Notes: generated by a model not told the origin, from the sequence alone. Counted from the first letter of the stretch, positions 36,390 to 47,079 are shown. The stretch: DNA of 64,000 nt from Nocardioides panacis (GCF_019039255.1 NZ_CP077062.1:3844001-3908000); one strand, 5' to 3'. A program made the numbers and translations.

Positions 36390-37661
36390 CTAGGTCCTGG
36401 CCTCCGTGTCGTGGGCCTTCTCCTGCTCGATCTCGGCGACCAGCTCCTCGGGCGGCGGCGCCTTGTCCGAGGACTCCTCGGCCCCGGCACCACCTCCGAC
36501 CGACGTGCGCTTCTTGTTCCAGACGTCGAAGGCGACCGCGGCGAGCAGCACCAGGCCCTTGACCGTCTGCTGCCAGTCGATCGAGATGCCCATCAGCGAC
36601 ATGCCGTTGTTCAGGACACCCATCACGAAGCCACCGATGATCGCGCCGACCACCGTGCCGACACCGCCGGTGACGGCCGCGCCGCCGATGAACGCCGCGG
36701 CGATCGCGTCGAGCTCGAAGTTCGTGCCGGCCTTCGGGTTGGCCGCGGTCAGGCGGGCCGCGGTGACCATGCCGGCCAGGGCGGCGAGCAGACCCATGTT
36801 GGTCATCACCAGGAAGTCGATGCGCTTGGTGCGGACACCGGACATCGTGGCCGCGTCGACGTTGCCGCCGATGGCGTAGACGTGCCGACCGGTCACCGTG
36901 CGCTGGGTGATGAAGCCGTAGACGCCGATCAGCACGAACAGGATCAGGCCGACGATCGGGACGCCGCGGTACTGCGCCAGCAGGTAGGCGAAGATCATGA
37001 TGACCGCGACCATCGCGACGAGCTTGGCGTAGAACAGCCCGACCGGGACCACGTCGAAGTTGTAGCGGACCGCCGAGGCGCGCTTGCGGAACTCCAGGGC
37101 GACCAGGAACACCGCGAGCAGCGCGGCCAGCACCAGGGTCAGGTTGGACAGGCCGGTGTCCGGACCGACGTCGGGCAGGAAGCCGTTGCCCATCGCCTCG
37201 AAGCCGTCCGGCAGGCCGCCGACAGTGGCGCCCTTGAGCACGACGAGCGTCAGGCCGCGGAAGATCAGCATGCTGGCCAGCGTCACGATGAACGCCGGGA
37301 TCCCGACGTATGCGACCCAGAAGCCGTGCCAGGCGCCGATGGCCGCGCCGAGCACGAGGCAGAGGATCACCGCGAGCACCCACGGGACGTCGTACTTCGT
37401 CATCAGGATCGCGGCCACCGCACCGGTGAACGCGGCGACCGAGCCCACCGACAGGTCGATGTGCCGGGCGATGATGACGATCACCATGCCGATCGCCAGG
37501 ATCAGGATCGAGGCGTTCTGGGTGAACAGGTTGGTCAGGTTCAGCGGCCTCAGCAGGATGCCGTCGGTGGTGATCTGGAACAGCACCACGATGGCCACGA
37601 GAGCGATGACCATCCCGTACTGGCGGACGTTGCCGCGCAGCGCGTTCTTCAGCGAGTTCAT
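36390..37661 (-). CDS. mmsB: Monosaccharide ABC transporter permease (MmsB/GguB type)
   Basis: A 423-residue permease with about ten membrane segments of the BPD_transp_2 family. Conserved features are [27 protein letters not shown] and [21 protein letters not shown], with [19 protein letters not shown] near the end. The GguB/MmsB subgroup has the extra length and the charged C-terminal tail seen here. It is the last gene of the chvE-mmsA-mmsB importer and overlaps mmsA by four bases. In this place it most likely imports L-arabinose (inference from araBDA upstream). Confidence 0.93.
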   Translation of the reverse strand: MNSLKNALRGNVRQYGMVIALVAIVVLFQITTDGILLRPLNLTNLFTQNASILILAIGMVIVIIARHIDLSVGSVAAFTGAVAAILMTKYDVPWVLAVILCLVLGAAIGAWHGFWVAYVGIPAFIVTLASMLIFRGLTLVVLKGATVGGLPDGFEAMGNGFLPDVGPDTGLSNLTLVLAALLAVFLVALEFRKRASAVRYNFDVVPVGLFYAKLVAMVAVIMIFAYLLAQYRGVPIVGLILFVLIGVYGFITQRTVTGRHVYAIGGNVDAATMSGVRTKRIDFLVMTNMGLLAALAGMVTAARLTAANPKAGTNFELDAIAAAFIGGAAVTGGVGTVVGAIIGGFVMGVLNNGMSLMGISIDWQQTVKGLVLLAAVAFDVWNKKRTSVGGGAGAEESSDKAPPPEELVAEIEQEKAHDTEART

Positions 37662-39205
37662 CGGACTACCTCTTGCTCCTGTGTCGACTTGGTCATGTAG
37701 CGCATGAGTGACTCCTGGTTAGCCTCGGCGCGACTGAACTCCTGGGTGATGCGACCCTCGGCGAGGGTGTAGATGCGGTCGCAGAGCCCGAGCAGCTCGG
37801 GCAGCTCGGAGGAGATCACGATGACACCCCGGCCCTGCTTGGCGAGCCGCTGGATGACGCCGTAGATCTCGTACTTCGCGCCGACGTCGATGCCGCGCGT
37901 CGGCTCGTCGAGGATCAGCAGCTGCGGGTCGGTGAACATCCACTTGGACAGCACCACCTTCTGCTGGTTGCCGCCGGACAGCTTGGCGACGCCCTCGTTC
38001 ACGGTGGGGGTCTTGATGTTCATGCTGGTGCGGTACTTCTCCGCGACCACGACCTCCTCGCGCTGGTCGACCGTCAGGCCCTTGCGGATCTTGTCCAGCC
38101 CGGCCGACGTGATCGAGCGCTTGATGTCGTCGAGGAGGTTCAGCCCCAGCACCTTGCGGTCCTCGGTGAGGTAGGCGATGCCGGCGTCGATCGCGGCGTG
38201 CACCGAGCGCAGGTGCAGCTCCTTGCCGTTCAGGGTGAGCCGGCCCTCGACCCGGCTGCCGTAGGACCGGCCGAAGACGCTGCGGGCCAGCTCGGTGCGA
38301 CCGGCGCCCATCAGGCCGGCGATGCCGACGATCTCGCCCTTGCGGACGGAGAGGTTGGCGTCCCGGATGACCGCGCGGGACGCGTCCAGCGGGTGCATCA
38401 CCGACCAGTCGCGGAGCTCGAAGAGCACGTCGCCGATCTCGGGCACGTGCTCGGGGAAGCGGTTCTCGAGGTCCCGGCCGACCATCCCGCGGATGATCCG
38501 GTCCTCGTCGACGGCGTCCGCGGCGACGGCGAGCGTCTCGATCGTCCGGCCGTCCCGGATGATCGTGATCTCGTCGGCGATCTGCTCGATCTCGTTGAGC
38601 TTGTGGCTGATCATGATCGAGGTGATGCCCTTGCCCTGCAGGCCCTTGAGCAGGTCGAGCAGGTGCTGGGAGTCGTCGTCGTTCAGCGCGGCGGTGGGCT
38701 CGTCGAGGATCAGCAGCTTCACTTCCTTCGACAGCGCCTTGGCGATCTCGACGAGCTGCTGCTTGCCGACGCCGAGGTGCTTGACCTGGGTCAGCGGGTT
38801 CTCGGCCAGGCCGACCCGGGCGAGCAGCTCGATGGCCTGGCGGTTCGCCCGGTCCCAGCTGATGATCCCGCCCTTGGCGGTCTCGTTGCCGAGGAAGATG
38901 TTCTCGGCGATCGACAGCTCGGGGATCAGCGCGAGCTCCTGGTGGATGATGACGATGCCGGCCGCCTCGCTCTGCCGGATGTCCTTGAACTCGACCACCT
39001 GCCCGTCGAAGAAGATGTCGCCGTCGTAGGTGCCGTGCGGGTAGACGCCGGACAGCACCTTCATCAGCGTGGACTTGCCGGCGCCGTTCTCCCCGCAGAT
39101 GGCGTGGATGTCACCGCGGTTGACGGTGAGGCTGACGTCGCTGAGCGCCTTGACACCAGGGAACTCCTTGGTGATGGAGCGCATCTCCAGGATCGGCTGG
39201 CTCAT
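37658..39205 (-). CDS. mmsA: Monosaccharide ABC transporter ATPase, double domain (MmsA/GguA type)
   Basis: A 515-residue protein with two ABC modules in tandem. The first has Walker [10 protein letters not shown] and the Walker B segment [11 protein letters not shown]. The second has the degenerate Walker [11 protein letters not shown] with a complete [15 protein letters not shown] signature and [12 protein letters not shown]. This is the standard build of sugar importers such as AraG, RbsA and GguA. It follows the binding-protein gene after an 82-base gap that holds a very stable hairpin, and overlaps mmsB by four bases. Confidence 0.95.
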   Translation of the reverse strand: MSQPILEMRSITKEFPGVKALSDVSLTVNRGDIHAICGENGAGKSTLMKVLSGVYPHGTYDGDIFFDGQVVEFKDIRQSEAAGIVIIHQELALIPELSIAENIFLGNETAKGGIISWDRANRQAIELLARVGLAENPLTQVKHLGVGKQQLVEIAKALSKEVKLLILDEPTAALNDDDSQHLLDLLKGLQGKGITSIMISHKLNEIEQIADEITIIRDGRTIETLAVAADAVDEDRIIRGMVGRDLENRFPEHVPEIGDVLFELRDWSVMHPLDASRAVIRDANLSVRKGEIVGIAGLMGAGRTELARSVFGRSYGSRVEGRLTLNGKELHLRSVHAAIDAGIAYLTEDRKVLGLNLLDDIKRSITSAGLDKIRKGLTVDQREEVVVAEKYRTSMNIKTPTVNEGVAKLSGGNQQKVVLSKWMFTDPQLLILDEPTRGIDVGAKYEIYGVIQRLAKQGRGVIVISSELPELLGLCDRIYTLAEGRITQEFSRAEANQESLMRYMTKSTQEQEVVR

Positions 39206-39242
39206 GTGCGGGTTCCTCCGGACGGGAGTGGGGCGGTGGGGT

Positions 39243-39282
39243 GCCGTGGTGCCCCGGTCCAGGCGGACCGGGGCACCACGGC
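39243..39282 (-). terminator. Perfect 18-bp hairpin between chvE and mmsA
   Basis: An 18-base perfect stem (39243-39260 with 39265-39282) closed by the four-base loop AGGC on the plus strand. It lies inside the operon just after the binding-protein stop. Such intercistronic stems stop part of the transcripts or protect the upstream mRNA, giving more binding protein than permease. There is no T-run. Confidence 0.7.
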
Positions 39283-39287
39283 GTGGA

Positions 39288-40376
39288 TCACTTGAGCTCG
39301 GCGTCGGTGTAGTAGCCGGTGTCGACGAGAGCAGTCTGCACGTTCTCCTTGGTGACCGACAGCGGGTCGAGGAGGTAGGACGGGACGACCTTGGTGCCGT
39401 TGTCGTAGGTCTTCGTGTCGTTGACCTCCGGCTTCTTGTCGTCGCCGATGGCCTTCACCATGGCCACGGTGACCTTCGCGAGGTCGCGGGTGTCCTTGAA
39501 GACGGTGGAGTACTGCTCACCCGCGAGGATCGACTTGACCGACTGCACCTCGGCGTCCTGGCCGGTGACGACGGGCAGCTTCTTGCCGCCGCCCGAGTAG
39601 CCGTTGGACTTCAGCGCCGCGATGATGCCGAGCGACAGGCCGTCGTAGGGCGAGAGGACGCCGTTGACGGTCTCCTGCGTGTAGCTCTTGGTGAGGATGT
39701 CCTCCATGCGCTTCTGGGCCGTGGCCGGGTCCCAGCGCAGGATGGCGGCCTGCTCGAACTTGGTCTGGCCGGACACCACCTTGATGTCGCCGGAGTCGAT
39801 CATCGGCTTGAGGACCTTCATCGCGCCGTTCCAGAAGAACGTGGCGTTGTTGTCGTCCGGCGAGCCGGCGAACAGCTCCACGTTGTACGGCGCCGCGCCG
39901 CCCGCCTTGAGGCCGTCGACCAGCGACTGCGCCTGGATCTCGCCGACCTTCTCGTTGTCGAAGGTGGCGTAGTAGTCGACGGCGTCGGTGTCCCTGATCA
40001 GCCGGTCGTAGGAGATGACCGGGATGTTGGTGTCCTTGGCCGTCGAGAGCACGTCGCCCAGCGCCGTACCGTCGATGGCGGCGATGACGAGCATCTTCTC
40101 GCCCTTGGTGACCATGTTCTCGACCTGGTTGACCTGGGTCGGGATGTCGTCCTCGGCGTACTGCAGGTCGACCTTGTAGCCGGCCGCCTCGAGCTGCTTC
40201 TTGATGTTGTTGCCGTCGGCGATCCAACGCTCCGACGACTTCGTGGGCATGGCGACACCGATGGTGCCCTTGTCCCCGCCACCGGCGGAGTCACTGCCGC
40301 CCCCGCAAGCCGCAAGGCTCAGGGCCAGAGCGGTGCCGGCGACTGTCGCGATCAACTTGCGCACTGACTTCTCCAT
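39288..40376 (-). CDS. chvE: Sugar-binding lipoprotein (ChvE type)
   Basis: A 362-residue periplasmic-type binding protein anchored as a lipoprotein. The signal peptide ends in the lipobox LAAC at about residues 19-22, followed by a Gly/Ser linker. The fold is marked by [42 protein letters not shown] and a late [14 protein letters not shown]. This is the ChvE/multiple-monosaccharide group that binds arabinose, galactose or xylose. First gene of the importer, directly after araA. Start chosen at ATG before EKSVRKL; a GTG four codons on is possible. Confidence 0.92.
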   Translation of the reverse strand: MEKSVRKLIATVAGTALALSLAACGGGSDSAGGGDKGTIGVAMPTKSSERWIADGNNIKKQLEAAGYKVDLQYAEDDIPTQVNQVENMVTKGEKMLVIAAIDGTALGDVLSTAKDTNIPVISYDRLIRDTDAVDYYATFDNEKVGEIQAQSLVDGLKAGGAAPYNVELFAGSPDDNNATFFWNGAMKVLKPMIDSGDIKVVSGQTKFEQAAILRWDPATAQKRMEDILTKSYTQETVNGVLSPYDGLSLGIIAALKSNGYSGGGKKLPVVTGQDAEVQSVKSILAGEQYSTVFKDTRDLAKVTVAMVKAIGDDKKPEVNDTKTYDNGTKVVPSYLLDPLSVTKENVQTALVDTGYYTDAELK

Positions 40377-40423
40377 CTCGTTGTTGCTCGGACTGCAGGG
40401 GCTCTCCCTGTCCGTCTTTCCTG

Positions 40424-40437
40424 TGTCTGCGCAGACA
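40424..40437. promoter_or_regulatory. 14-bp perfect palindrome upstream of chvE
   Basis: TGTCTGCGCAGACA lies two bases from the araA stop and 47 bases upstream of the chvE start. It is a candidate operator for the importer, or part of an araA terminator. It does not match the araB operator. Confidence 0.35.
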
Positions 40438-40438
40438 T

Positions 40439-41944
40439 TCAGAACCCCTGCGCCAGTCGGTGGTACGCCTGGTTCCAGCGCAGCTCCTGGCGGAGCCGGC
40501 GGACCGTGGTGTCGGCGTCGATCAGCACCAGCTCGGTGCCGACCATATCTGCGAGGTCGCCGAGGTGCTCGGCCGTCAGCGCGGTGGACAGCACCGTGTG
40601 GTGCGGCCCGCCGGCGGTCAGCCAGGACTCGGTCGACGTGTGCAGGTCGGGGGCGGGCTTCCACACGGCTCGCGCGACGGGCAGCCGGGGCAGCGACTCC
40701 AGCGGAGCCACCACCTCGGCCTCGTTCGCGACGAACCGGAACCGGTCCCCGAGGTCGGAGGTGCCCAGGATGACGGCCTTGCCCGGGGCGGCGTCGAAGA
40801 CCAGCCGGACCGGGTCCTCGCGGCCGCCGATCCCCAGCGGGTGGATCTCCAGGGTGGGCGTGCCGGTCGCGATCGACGGGCAGACCTCGAGCATGTGGGC
40901 GCCGAGGATCAGCTCCTCGCCGGGCACCAGGTGGTAGGTGTAGTCCTCCATGAAGGAGGTGCCGCCGGGCAGGCCGTCGGCGACCACCTTGAGGGTGCGC
41001 AGCATGACCGACGTCTTCCAGTCACCCTCGCCGCCGAAGCCGTAGCCGTCGGCCATCAGCCGCTGCACCGCGAGGCCGGGAAGCTGGCGGAGCCCGCCGA
41101 GGTCCTCGAAGTTCGTGGTGAACGCGGTGAAACCGCCCTCGGTGAGGAAGGACCGCAGGCCGAGCTCGATGCGCGCGCCGTAGCGCAGCGACTCGTGCCG
41201 CTCGGCGCCGGCGAGCAGCTCCGGGGCCACGTCGTAGAGGTCGGCGTACTCCTCCACGAGCACGTCGATCTCCTTGTCCGCCACTGCGTCGACGACCTCG
41301 ACGAGGTCGTTGACGCCGTAGGTGTTCACCGACACCCCCCACCGCAGCTCGGCCTCGACCTTGTCGCCCTCGGTCACCGCGACGTTGCGCATGTTGTCGC
41401 CGAAGCGGGCGAGCCGCATCGTCGACAGCTCCGCACGTCCGAGGGCCGCACGCGTCCACGTCCCGACACGAGCCGTGACGCGCGGGTCGCTCACGTGACC
41501 GGCGACCGTCAGGCGGTCGAGGCCGAGCCGGGTCTGCATGAAGCCGAACTCGCGGTCGCCGTGGGCGGCCTGGTTCAGGTTCATGAAGTCCATGTCGATG
41601 TCGGACCAGGGCAGCTCGACGTTGGCCTGCGTGTGCAGGTGCAGCAACGGCTTGCGCAGCTGGTCGAGACCCGTGATCCACATCTTCGCCGGGCTGAACG
41701 TGTGCATCCAGGCGATGATCCCGACGCACGCGTCGTCGGCGTTCGCCTCCAGCATCACCCGGCGGATCGCGCCCGCGTCGGTGAGCACCGGCTTGGCTAC
41801 GACCCGGGCCGGCACGTCGGCGGAGGCGCCGAGCGCGTCGGAGACCTGCCGGGACTGGTCGGCGACCTGCCGCAGCACGTCCTCGCCGTACAGCCCCTGG
41901 CTGCCGGTCAGGAACCAGATCTCACGGATGGTGGGGCCGGTCAC
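40439..41944 (-). CDS. araA: L-arabinose isomerase
   Basis: A 501-residue isomerase converting L-arabinose to L-ribulose. The family is clear from [17 protein letters not shown] at the start, [49 protein letters not shown], and [15 protein letters not shown]. The metal-site glutamates and histidines lie in these segments, with [21 protein letters not shown] near residue 350. Full length. It overlaps araD by four bases, so araB-araD-araA is one coupled operon. Confidence 0.97.
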   Translation of the reverse strand: MTGPTIREIWFLTGSQGLYGEDVLRQVADQSRQVSDALGASADVPARVVAKPVLTDAGAIRRVMLEANADDACVGIIAWMHTFSPAKMWITGLDQLRKPLLHLHTQANVELPWSDIDMDFMNLNQAAHGDREFGFMQTRLGLDRLTVAGHVSDPRVTARVGTWTRAALGRAELSTMRLARFGDNMRNVAVTEGDKVEAELRWGVSVNTYGVNDLVEVVDAVADKEIDVLVEEYADLYDVAPELLAGAERHESLRYGARIELGLRSFLTEGGFTAFTTNFEDLGGLRQLPGLAVQRLMADGYGFGGEGDWKTSVMLRTLKVVADGLPGGTSFMEDYTYHLVPGEELILGAHMLEVCPSIATGTPTLEIHPLGIGGREDPVRLVFDAAPGKAVILGTSDLGDRFRFVANEAEVVAPLESLPRLPVARAVWKPAPDLHTSTESWLTAGGPHHTVLSTALTAEHLGDLADMVGTELVLIDADTTVRRLRQELRWNQAYHRLAQGF

Positions 41945-42654
41945 GAGCTGCTCCCGAGGGTTGACGGAGTGGTCGCGGGCTGCTGCCCGTAGACGTTCTG
42001 GTAGCGGTCGTAGAGCGAGTCCACGTGGCTCTGGGCGATCGGGATCGTGTCGCCGAGCTGCCGGGCGACGTGCACGGTGCGGGCGACGTCCTCGAGCAGG
42101 ACCGCTGCCTTCACGGCGGCCCGGGCGTCCTTGCCGACGGTGAACGGACCGTGGTTCTGCATCAGCACCGCCTTGGACCGGCTGCTGCGCAGGGTCGCGA
42201 CGATGCCCTCGCCGATCGACTCGTCGCCGATCAGCGCGAACGGCCCGACGGGGATGTCCCCGCCGAACTCGTCGGCGATCATCGTCAGCACGCAGGGGAT
42301 CGCCTCGCCGCGGGCCGCCCAGGCGGTGGCGTACGTCGAGTGGGTGTGCACGACCCCGCCGACCTCGGGCAGGTGCCGGTAGACGTAGGCGTGCGCCGCG
42401 GTGTCCGAGGACGGCGCGCGGTCACCCTCGACGAGGACGCCGTGCAGGTCGGTGACGACCATCGTCTCGGCGCTGAGGTCGTCGTAGGAGACGCCCGAGG
42501 GCTTGATCACCATCAGGTCCTGGCCGGGCACGCGGGCCGAGACGTTGCCGGCCGTCCAGGCGACCAGCCCGTTGCGGGTCAGCTCCGCGTGCAGGTCGGC
42601 GACGTGGGCACGCAGGACGGCGAGGGTGGCCGTGACGTCGGTGGTGAGGCTCAT
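41941..42654 (-). CDS. araD: L-ribulose-5-phosphate 4-epimerase
   Basis: A 237-residue class II aldolase-fold epimerase that turns L-ribulose 5-phosphate into D-xylulose 5-phosphate for the pentose phosphate pathway. Zinc-site segments are [17 protein letters not shown] and [21 protein letters not shown]; substrate-binding parts are [12 protein letters not shown] and VIKPSGVSY. Full length, coupled by four-base overlaps to araB upstream and araA downstream. Confidence 0.95.
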   Translation of the reverse strand: MSLTTDVTATLAVLRAHVADLHAELTRNGLVAWTAGNVSARVPGQDLMVIKPSGVSYDDLSAETMVVTDLHGVLVEGDRAPSSDTAAHAYVYRHLPEVGGVVHTHSTYATAWAARGEAIPCVLTMIADEFGGDIPVGPFALIGDESIGEGIVATLRSSRSKAVLMQNHGPFTVGKDARAAVKAAVLLEDVARTVHVARQLGDTIPIAQSHVDSLYDRYQNVYGQQPATTPSTLGSSS

Positions 42655-44342
42655 GCGTCGACCTCCGCCGGGGCCTGGGCGCGGACCTGGCGGCGCCGGG
42701 CCTTGAGCCGGTGCATGACCTCGTTGGCGCCGCGCCCGAAGTAGTCGTGCAGGGTGCGGTACTCGTCGTACAGCGCGTCGTAGGCGAGCACGTTGGCCGG
42801 GATGGGGACGTAGCGACCGCGGTCGAGGCGGCCCATCACCTCGGCGGCGGCGTGCACGTCGGGGTACTCCCCCGCCGCGACCGCTGCGTGGATCGCCGAG
42901 CCGAGGGCCGGGCCCTGCGTCGAGCCGATCGTGGAGAGCGGCAGGTTGGTGACGTCGGCGTAGATCTGCATCAGCAGCGCGTTCTTCAGCAGCCCGCCCG
43001 CCACGACGAGCTCCTTGACCGGGACACCCGCGCCGTCGAACGCCTCGATGATCGCGCGGGTGCCGAAGGCGGTGGCCTCCAGCAGCGCGCGGTAGACATC
43101 CTCCGGCCGGGTCGCGAGGGTCAGCCCGACGACGACCCCGGAGAGGTCGTGGTCGACGAGGACCGAGCGGTTGCCGCTGTGCCAGTCGAGGGCCACCAGG
43201 CCGTGCTCGCCGACGGCCTGCCGGGCGGCCAGCTCGGTGAGGTACTCGTGCACGCCGAGCCCCGCGGCGGCCGCGGCCTCACGGGTGGCGGCGGGGACCT
43301 GGTGGGTGAGGTACCAGCCGAAGATGTCGCCGACGCCGCTCTGGCCGGCCTCGTAGCCCCAGAGCCCCTGGGTGATGCCGCCCTCGACGACCCCGCACAT
43401 GCCGGGCACCTCACGCAGCACGTCGCCGTTCATCACGTGGCACGTCGAGGTGCCCATGATCGCGACCATCTGGCCGGCCTCGACCGCGCGGGCGGCGGGG
43501 GCGGTGACGTGGGCGTCGACGTTGCCGGTGGCGACCGCGATGCCCTCGGGGAGACCGGTCAGCGCGGCGGCCTCCGCGGTCAGCGAGCCGACCCGGTCGC
43601 CGAGGCGGGCCATCGGCCGGTCGATCTTGTCCGCGACGAAGTCGGCGAAGGCCGGGTTCAGCTCGGCGAGGAAGTCGCGGCTCGGGTAGGTGCCGTCCTG
43701 GTAGATGCCCTTGTAGCCGGCGGTGCAGGCGTTGCGCGTGAGCGTCCCGCACAGCTGCCAGACGATCCAGTCGGCGGCCTCGACGAAGTGCGCCATCTCG
43801 GCGTAGACCTCGGGAGCCTCCTCGAGCATCTGCAGGCCCTTGGCGAACTCCCACTCCGAGGAGATCAGACCGCCGTAGCGGGCCAGCCACACCTCGGAGC
43901 GCTTGCGCGCCAGCTCGTTGAGCCGGTCGGCCTGGCCCTGGGCGGCGTGGTGGCGCCACAGCTTGACGTAGGCGTGCGGCTCCCCGGCCAGCCGGGGCAG
44001 CTCGGACAGCGGCGTGCCGTCGGCGGTGGTCGGCACCATCGTGCACGCGGTGAAGTCGGTGGCGATGCCGACGACCGCGGACGGGTCGACCCCGGCCTGC
44101 GCGAGGGCTGCCGGCACGGCGACCCGGAGCACGTCGACGTAGTCCGCGGCGACCTGCAGGGCCCACTCGGGCGCCAGCGGCGTGCCGTCGGGCAGCTCGC
44201 GGTCCAGCACGGCGTGCGGGTAGTCGTGGCTGGCGGTCCCGAGCTCGGCGCCGTCGGAGACGCGCACCACGAGGGCCCGGCCCGACAGGGTGCCGAAGTC
44301 CACGCCGATGACGACGCGGTCGGTGCTCACGGGCTGGCTCAC
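42651..44342 (-). CDS. araB: Ribulokinase
   Basis: A 563-residue FGGY-family kinase that phosphorylates L-ribulose. It opens with VIGVDFGTLSGRALVV, carries GIATDFTACTMVP with the AraB-specific substrate region, and the C-terminal ATP motif VVAGGLLKNALLMQIYADV. The GTG start was picked because GGAG lies about six bases upstream; the open frame runs past it through the operator. First gene of the araBDA operon, with a palindromic LacI-type operator 20 bases upstream of the start. Confidence 0.95.
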   Translation of the reverse strand: MSQPVSTDRVVIGVDFGTLSGRALVVRVSDGAELGTASHDYPHAVLDRELPDGTPLAPEWALQVAADYVDVLRVAVPAALAQAGVDPSAVVGIATDFTACTMVPTTADGTPLSELPRLAGEPHAYVKLWRHHAAQGQADRLNELARKRSEVWLARYGGLISSEWEFAKGLQMLEEAPEVYAEMAHFVEAADWIVWQLCGTLTRNACTAGYKGIYQDGTYPSRDFLAELNPAFADFVADKIDRPMARLGDRVGSLTAEAAALTGLPEGIAVATGNVDAHVTAPAARAVEAGQMVAIMGTSTCHVMNGDVLREVPGMCGVVEGGITQGLWGYEAGQSGVGDIFGWYLTHQVPAATREAAAAAGLGVHEYLTELAARQAVGEHGLVALDWHSGNRSVLVDHDLSGVVVGLTLATRPEDVYRALLEATAFGTRAIIEAFDGAGVPVKELVVAGGLLKNALLMQIYADVTNLPLSTIGSTQGPALGSAIHAAVAAGEYPDVHAAAEVMGRLDRGRYVPIPANVLAYDALYDEYRTLHDYFGRGANEVMHRLKARRRQVRAQAPAEVDA

Positions 44343-44361
44343 GCACTCTCCTCGGGGATTG

Positions 44362-44389
44362 ATGTGAACGCTCATGTGAGCGTTCACAT
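44362..44389 (-). promoter_or_regulatory. 28-bp palindromic operator of araBDA
   Basis: ATGTGAACGCTCA and TGAGCGTTCACAT are perfect 13-base complements around TG. The half-site TGTGAACG/CGTTCACA is the pattern bound by LacI-family regulators. It lies 20 bases upstream of the araB start and 32 bases downstream of the araR stop, so AraR is the obvious binder. Repression relieved by arabinose is expected. Confidence 0.85.
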
Positions 44390-44421
44390 TGGAGGAGTGT
44401 GTCGGTCGACACACGGGCCGG

Positions 44422-45516
44422 TCAAGCACCACGGGGATAAATCTTCGCGGCGCGCCCGGATTTCTTCCGCTGTGGACGTTTAGTTCCGCGGCCGGGGGGA
44501 GGTGGGGCGGTGGACTGCCGGACCACCAGGGTCGTCGGGACCAGGTCCGCGGTCGGCTGCTCCTCGCCCTCGAGCACCCGCTCCAGGATGTCCATCACCC
44601 GGCGGCCGAGCTCCGCGAAGTCCTGGCGGACCGTGGTCAGCGGCGGCTCGAAGTACTGCGCCTCGGGCAGGTCGTCGAAGCCCACGACGCTGACGTCCTC
44701 CGGCACCCGGCGGCCGGCCTCGTGCAGCGCCCGGATCAGGCCGAGCGCCATCTGGTCGTTGGCCACGAACACCGCGGTGACGTCGGCCTCCCGCGCCAGC
44801 GACGTCCCGGTGAGGTAGCCGCTGCGCGCGCTCCAGTCGCCGCCCCAGCGCAGCGGCGGGACCCGCCGGCCCTGCGCCTCCAGCTCGGCCCGCCACCCGT
44901 CCCGCCGGGCGTGTGACTCCGCCCAGCCCAGCGGGCCGGACAGGTGCACGACGGTCTCGTGACCGAGCGAGAGCAGGTGCGCGGTGGCCAGGCGGGCGCC
45001 CTGCGCGTTGTCGACCCCGGCGGTCAGCGGCGTCTCGGAGAGGTCGCCCTCGACGACCACGAAGGGGACGTCCAGCCCGAGCGAGTGCGCCTCGCGCAGC
45101 ACGCTCTCGTGCGGGACGATCACCACGAGCGCCTCCACGGCCTGCTCGAGCAGCTGGTCCACGGCCGCGCGCAGCGCCTCCCGCGACATCGAGAGCACGC
45201 TGACGGTCGCGACCCGGTAGGCCGAGTCCCGGGCGGCCGCTTCCAGCGCGTGCAGCACGTTGGCCGGCCCGAACTGGCTGGTGCCCCAGGTGACGACCCC
45301 GAGGGTGCGCGACCGGGCGGAGGCGAGCTGCTTGGCGGCGAAGTTGCGGCGGTACTTCAGCTCCTCGACGGCGGCCATCACCCGGTCGTGCGTCTCGGGC
45401 CGGACCCCAGGCATGCCGTTCAGCACCCGGGAGACGGTCTGGTGCGAGACGCCCGCACGGGCCGCCACGTCGGCCATCCGCGCAACCCGCGGACGCTCGT
45501 GGGACGTGGGGCTCAT
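44422..45516 (-). CDS. araR: LacI-family regulator of arabinose genes
   Basis: A 364-residue repressor. The N-terminal LacI helix-turn-helix is RMADVAARAGVSHQTVSRVLNGMPGVRPETHDRVMAAVEEL, read here in pieces: DVAARAGVSHQTVSRVLNG with the hinge KYRRNFAAKQLAS. A periplasmic-binding-like sugar domain follows with VFVANDQMALGLI and VSVVGFDDLPEAQYFEPPLTTVRQDF. It sits directly upstream of the araB operator on the same strand and overlaps the methyltransferase gene by four bases, so it is cotranscribed with menB and that gene. The arabinose role is inferred from position. Confidence 0.92.
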   Translation of the reverse strand: MSPTSHERPRVARMADVAARAGVSHQTVSRVLNGMPGVRPETHDRVMAAVEELKYRRNFAAKQLASARSRTLGVVTWGTSQFGPANVLHALEAAARDSAYRVATVSVLSMSREALRAAVDQLLEQAVEALVVIVPHESVLREAHSLGLDVPFVVVEGDLSETPLTAGVDNAQGARLATAHLLSLGHETVVHLSGPLGWAESHARRDGWRAELEAQGRRVPPLRWGGDWSARSGYLTGTSLAREADVTAVFVANDQMALGLIRALHEAGRRVPEDVSVVGFDDLPEAQYFEPPLTTVRQDFAELGRRVMDILERVLEGEEQPTADLVPTTLVVRQSTAPPPPGRGTKRPQRKKSGRAAKIYPRGA

Positions 45517-46157
45517 GGGCCGATGCTAGGGCCACCCCTGGCGACGCTGACGACGTAGCCCGCCTCCGGCGCGTACGCCACGGCGTCCCAGGTCGAGAAC
45601 CGGTCGACGACGTGCAGGTCGCAGGACGCCAGCGCGGCGTCGTACTCCTCGAGGGGGGTGACCGGGCAGCCGCGCGGCAGGTGCGCCCGGTCGAGGCCGA
45701 ACCCGGCGACCAGCAGGCCGCCGTCGACGAGCAGCCCGGACAGCGCGGCGACGGTGCTCCCGAGCGTGCCCGGCGCGAGCAGCGGGACGACGTTCCCGGC
45801 CAGCAGCACCAGGTCGTACGGCGGTCCGGCGGCCAGCCCGGGCGGGAGGTCGGCGAGGTCGCCGGGCACCCAGGGCAGCGCGGGGTCCTGGTCCCGGGCG
45901 ACCGCCAGCATGGAGTCGTCGACGTCGAGGCCGACGACGTCGAACCCCTGTGCGGCAAGGCGGATCGCCACCCGTCCGGTGCCGCAGCCGGCGTCGAGCA
46001 CCCGCGCACCGGGTGTCAGCAGCGCCGCGCAGAACGACGCCTCGCCGTGCACGTCCGCCCCGCTCGCCGCGAGCGTCGCGAAGCGCGCGGCGTAGTCGCG
46101 GCCGGACGTGCCGCCGGTGAGCTCCTGCCAGCGGGTGGCCGGCCGGTCCGTGGCCAT
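45513..46157 (-). CDS. Class I SAM-dependent methyltransferase
   Basis: A 214-residue methyltransferase with the Rossmann-type SAM fold. Motif I VLDAGCGTGRVAIRLA lies at about residues 53-68, the acidic motif DVVGLDVDDSML follows, and PYDLVLLAGNVVPLL is motif IV. The substrate is unknown. It lies ten bases after menB and overlaps araR, so it is read through from the menB promoter. With menB next door a quinone-related substrate is possible, but the sequence is not MenG-like. Confidence 0.85.
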   Translation of the reverse strand: MATDRPATRWQELTGGTSGRDYAARFATLAASGADVHGEASFCAALLTPGARVLDAGCGTGRVAIRLAAQGFDVVGLDVDDSMLAVARDQDPALPWVPGDLADLPPGLAAGPPYDLVLLAGNVVPLLAPGTLGSTVAALSGLLVDGGLLVAGFGLDRAHLPRGCPVTPLEEYDAALASCDLHVVDRFSTWDAVAYAPEAGYVVSVARGGPSIGP

Positions 46158-46167
46158 CGGCCGGTCC

Positions 46168-47079
46168 TCAGTAGTACCAGGGGAAGGGCGACCAGTCGGG
46201 CTCGCGCTTCTCCAGGAACGCGTCGCGACCCTCGACGGCCTCGTCGGTCATGTAGGCCAGCCGGGTCGTCTCACCCGCGAACAGCTGCTGGCCGACCAGG
46301 CCGTCGTCGAGGGCGTTGAAGGAGTACTTCAGCATCCGCTGGGACGTCGGCGACTTGGCGTTGATCTTGCGGCCCCACTCGAGCGCCTCCTTCTCCAGGT
46401 CGGCGTGGTCCACCACGCGGTTGACCATGCCCATCCGGTGCGCGTCCTCGGCGGTGTACTCCTCGCCCAGGAAGAAGATCTCGCGGGCGAACTTCTGGCC
46501 GACCTGGCGCGCGAGGTAGGCGGACCCGAACCCGCCGTCGAACGAGCCGACGTCGGCGTCGGTCTGCTTGAACCGCGCGTGCTCGCGGCTGGCCAGCGTG
46601 AGGTCGGCGACCACGTGCAGGCTGTGCCCGCCGCCGGCCGCCCAGCCGGGCACCACGCACAGCACGACCTTCGGCATGAACCGGATCAGCCGCTGGCACT
46701 CCAGGATGTGCAGCCGCCCGAGCCGGGCCTTGTCGACGGTCTCGGCGGTCTCCCCCTCGGCGTACTGGTAGCCGGCGCGGCCGCGGATCCGCTGGTCGCC
46801 GCCGGAGCAGAACGCCCAGCCGCCGTCCTTGGGGCTCGGGCCGTTGCCGGTCAGGATCACGCACCCGACGTCGCTGGAGACCCGCGCGTGCTCGAGGACC
46901 CGGAGCAGCTCGTCGACGGTGCCGGGGCGGAACGCGTTGCGCACCTCGGGACGGTCGAAGGCGATCCGCACGGTGCCGTGCGCGACGGCCCGGTGGTAGG
47001 TCAGGTCCTCCAGGTCCTCGAAGCCGGGGACCGCGCGCCAGGCGGTCGGGTCGAAGATCTCGGACACGTTGTCAGCCAT
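46168..47079 (-). CDS. menB: 1,4-dihydroxy-2-naphthoyl-CoA synthase
   Basis: A 303-residue crotonase-fold enzyme closing the second ring in menaquinone synthesis. The MenB signature is clear: RPEVRNAFRPGTVDELLRVLEHAR, FCSGGDQRIRGR, VPGWAAGGGHSLHVVADLTLAS, and KQTDADVGSFDGGFGSAYLARQVGQ with the catalytic aspartate, plus the closing REPDWSPFPWYY. Full length. TAGCCT (47086-47091) ends six bases before the ATG, so the mRNA is probably leaderless. A 56-base palindrome lies just upstream and would overlap the -35 region. Confidence 0.96.
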   Translation of the reverse strand: MADNVSEIFDPTAWRAVPGFEDLEDLTYHRAVAHGTVRIAFDRPEVRNAFRPGTVDELLRVLEHARVSSDVGCVILTGNGPSPKDGGWAFCSGGDQRIRGRAGYQYAEGETAETVDKARLGRLHILECQRLIRFMPKVVLCVVPGWAAGGGHSLHVVADLTLASREHARFKQTDADVGSFDGGFGSAYLARQVGQKFAREIFFLGEEYTAEDAHRMGMVNRVVDHADLEKEALEWGRKINAKSPTSQRMLKYSFNALDDGLVGQQLFAGETTRLAYMTDEAVEGRDAFLEKREPDWSPFPWYY

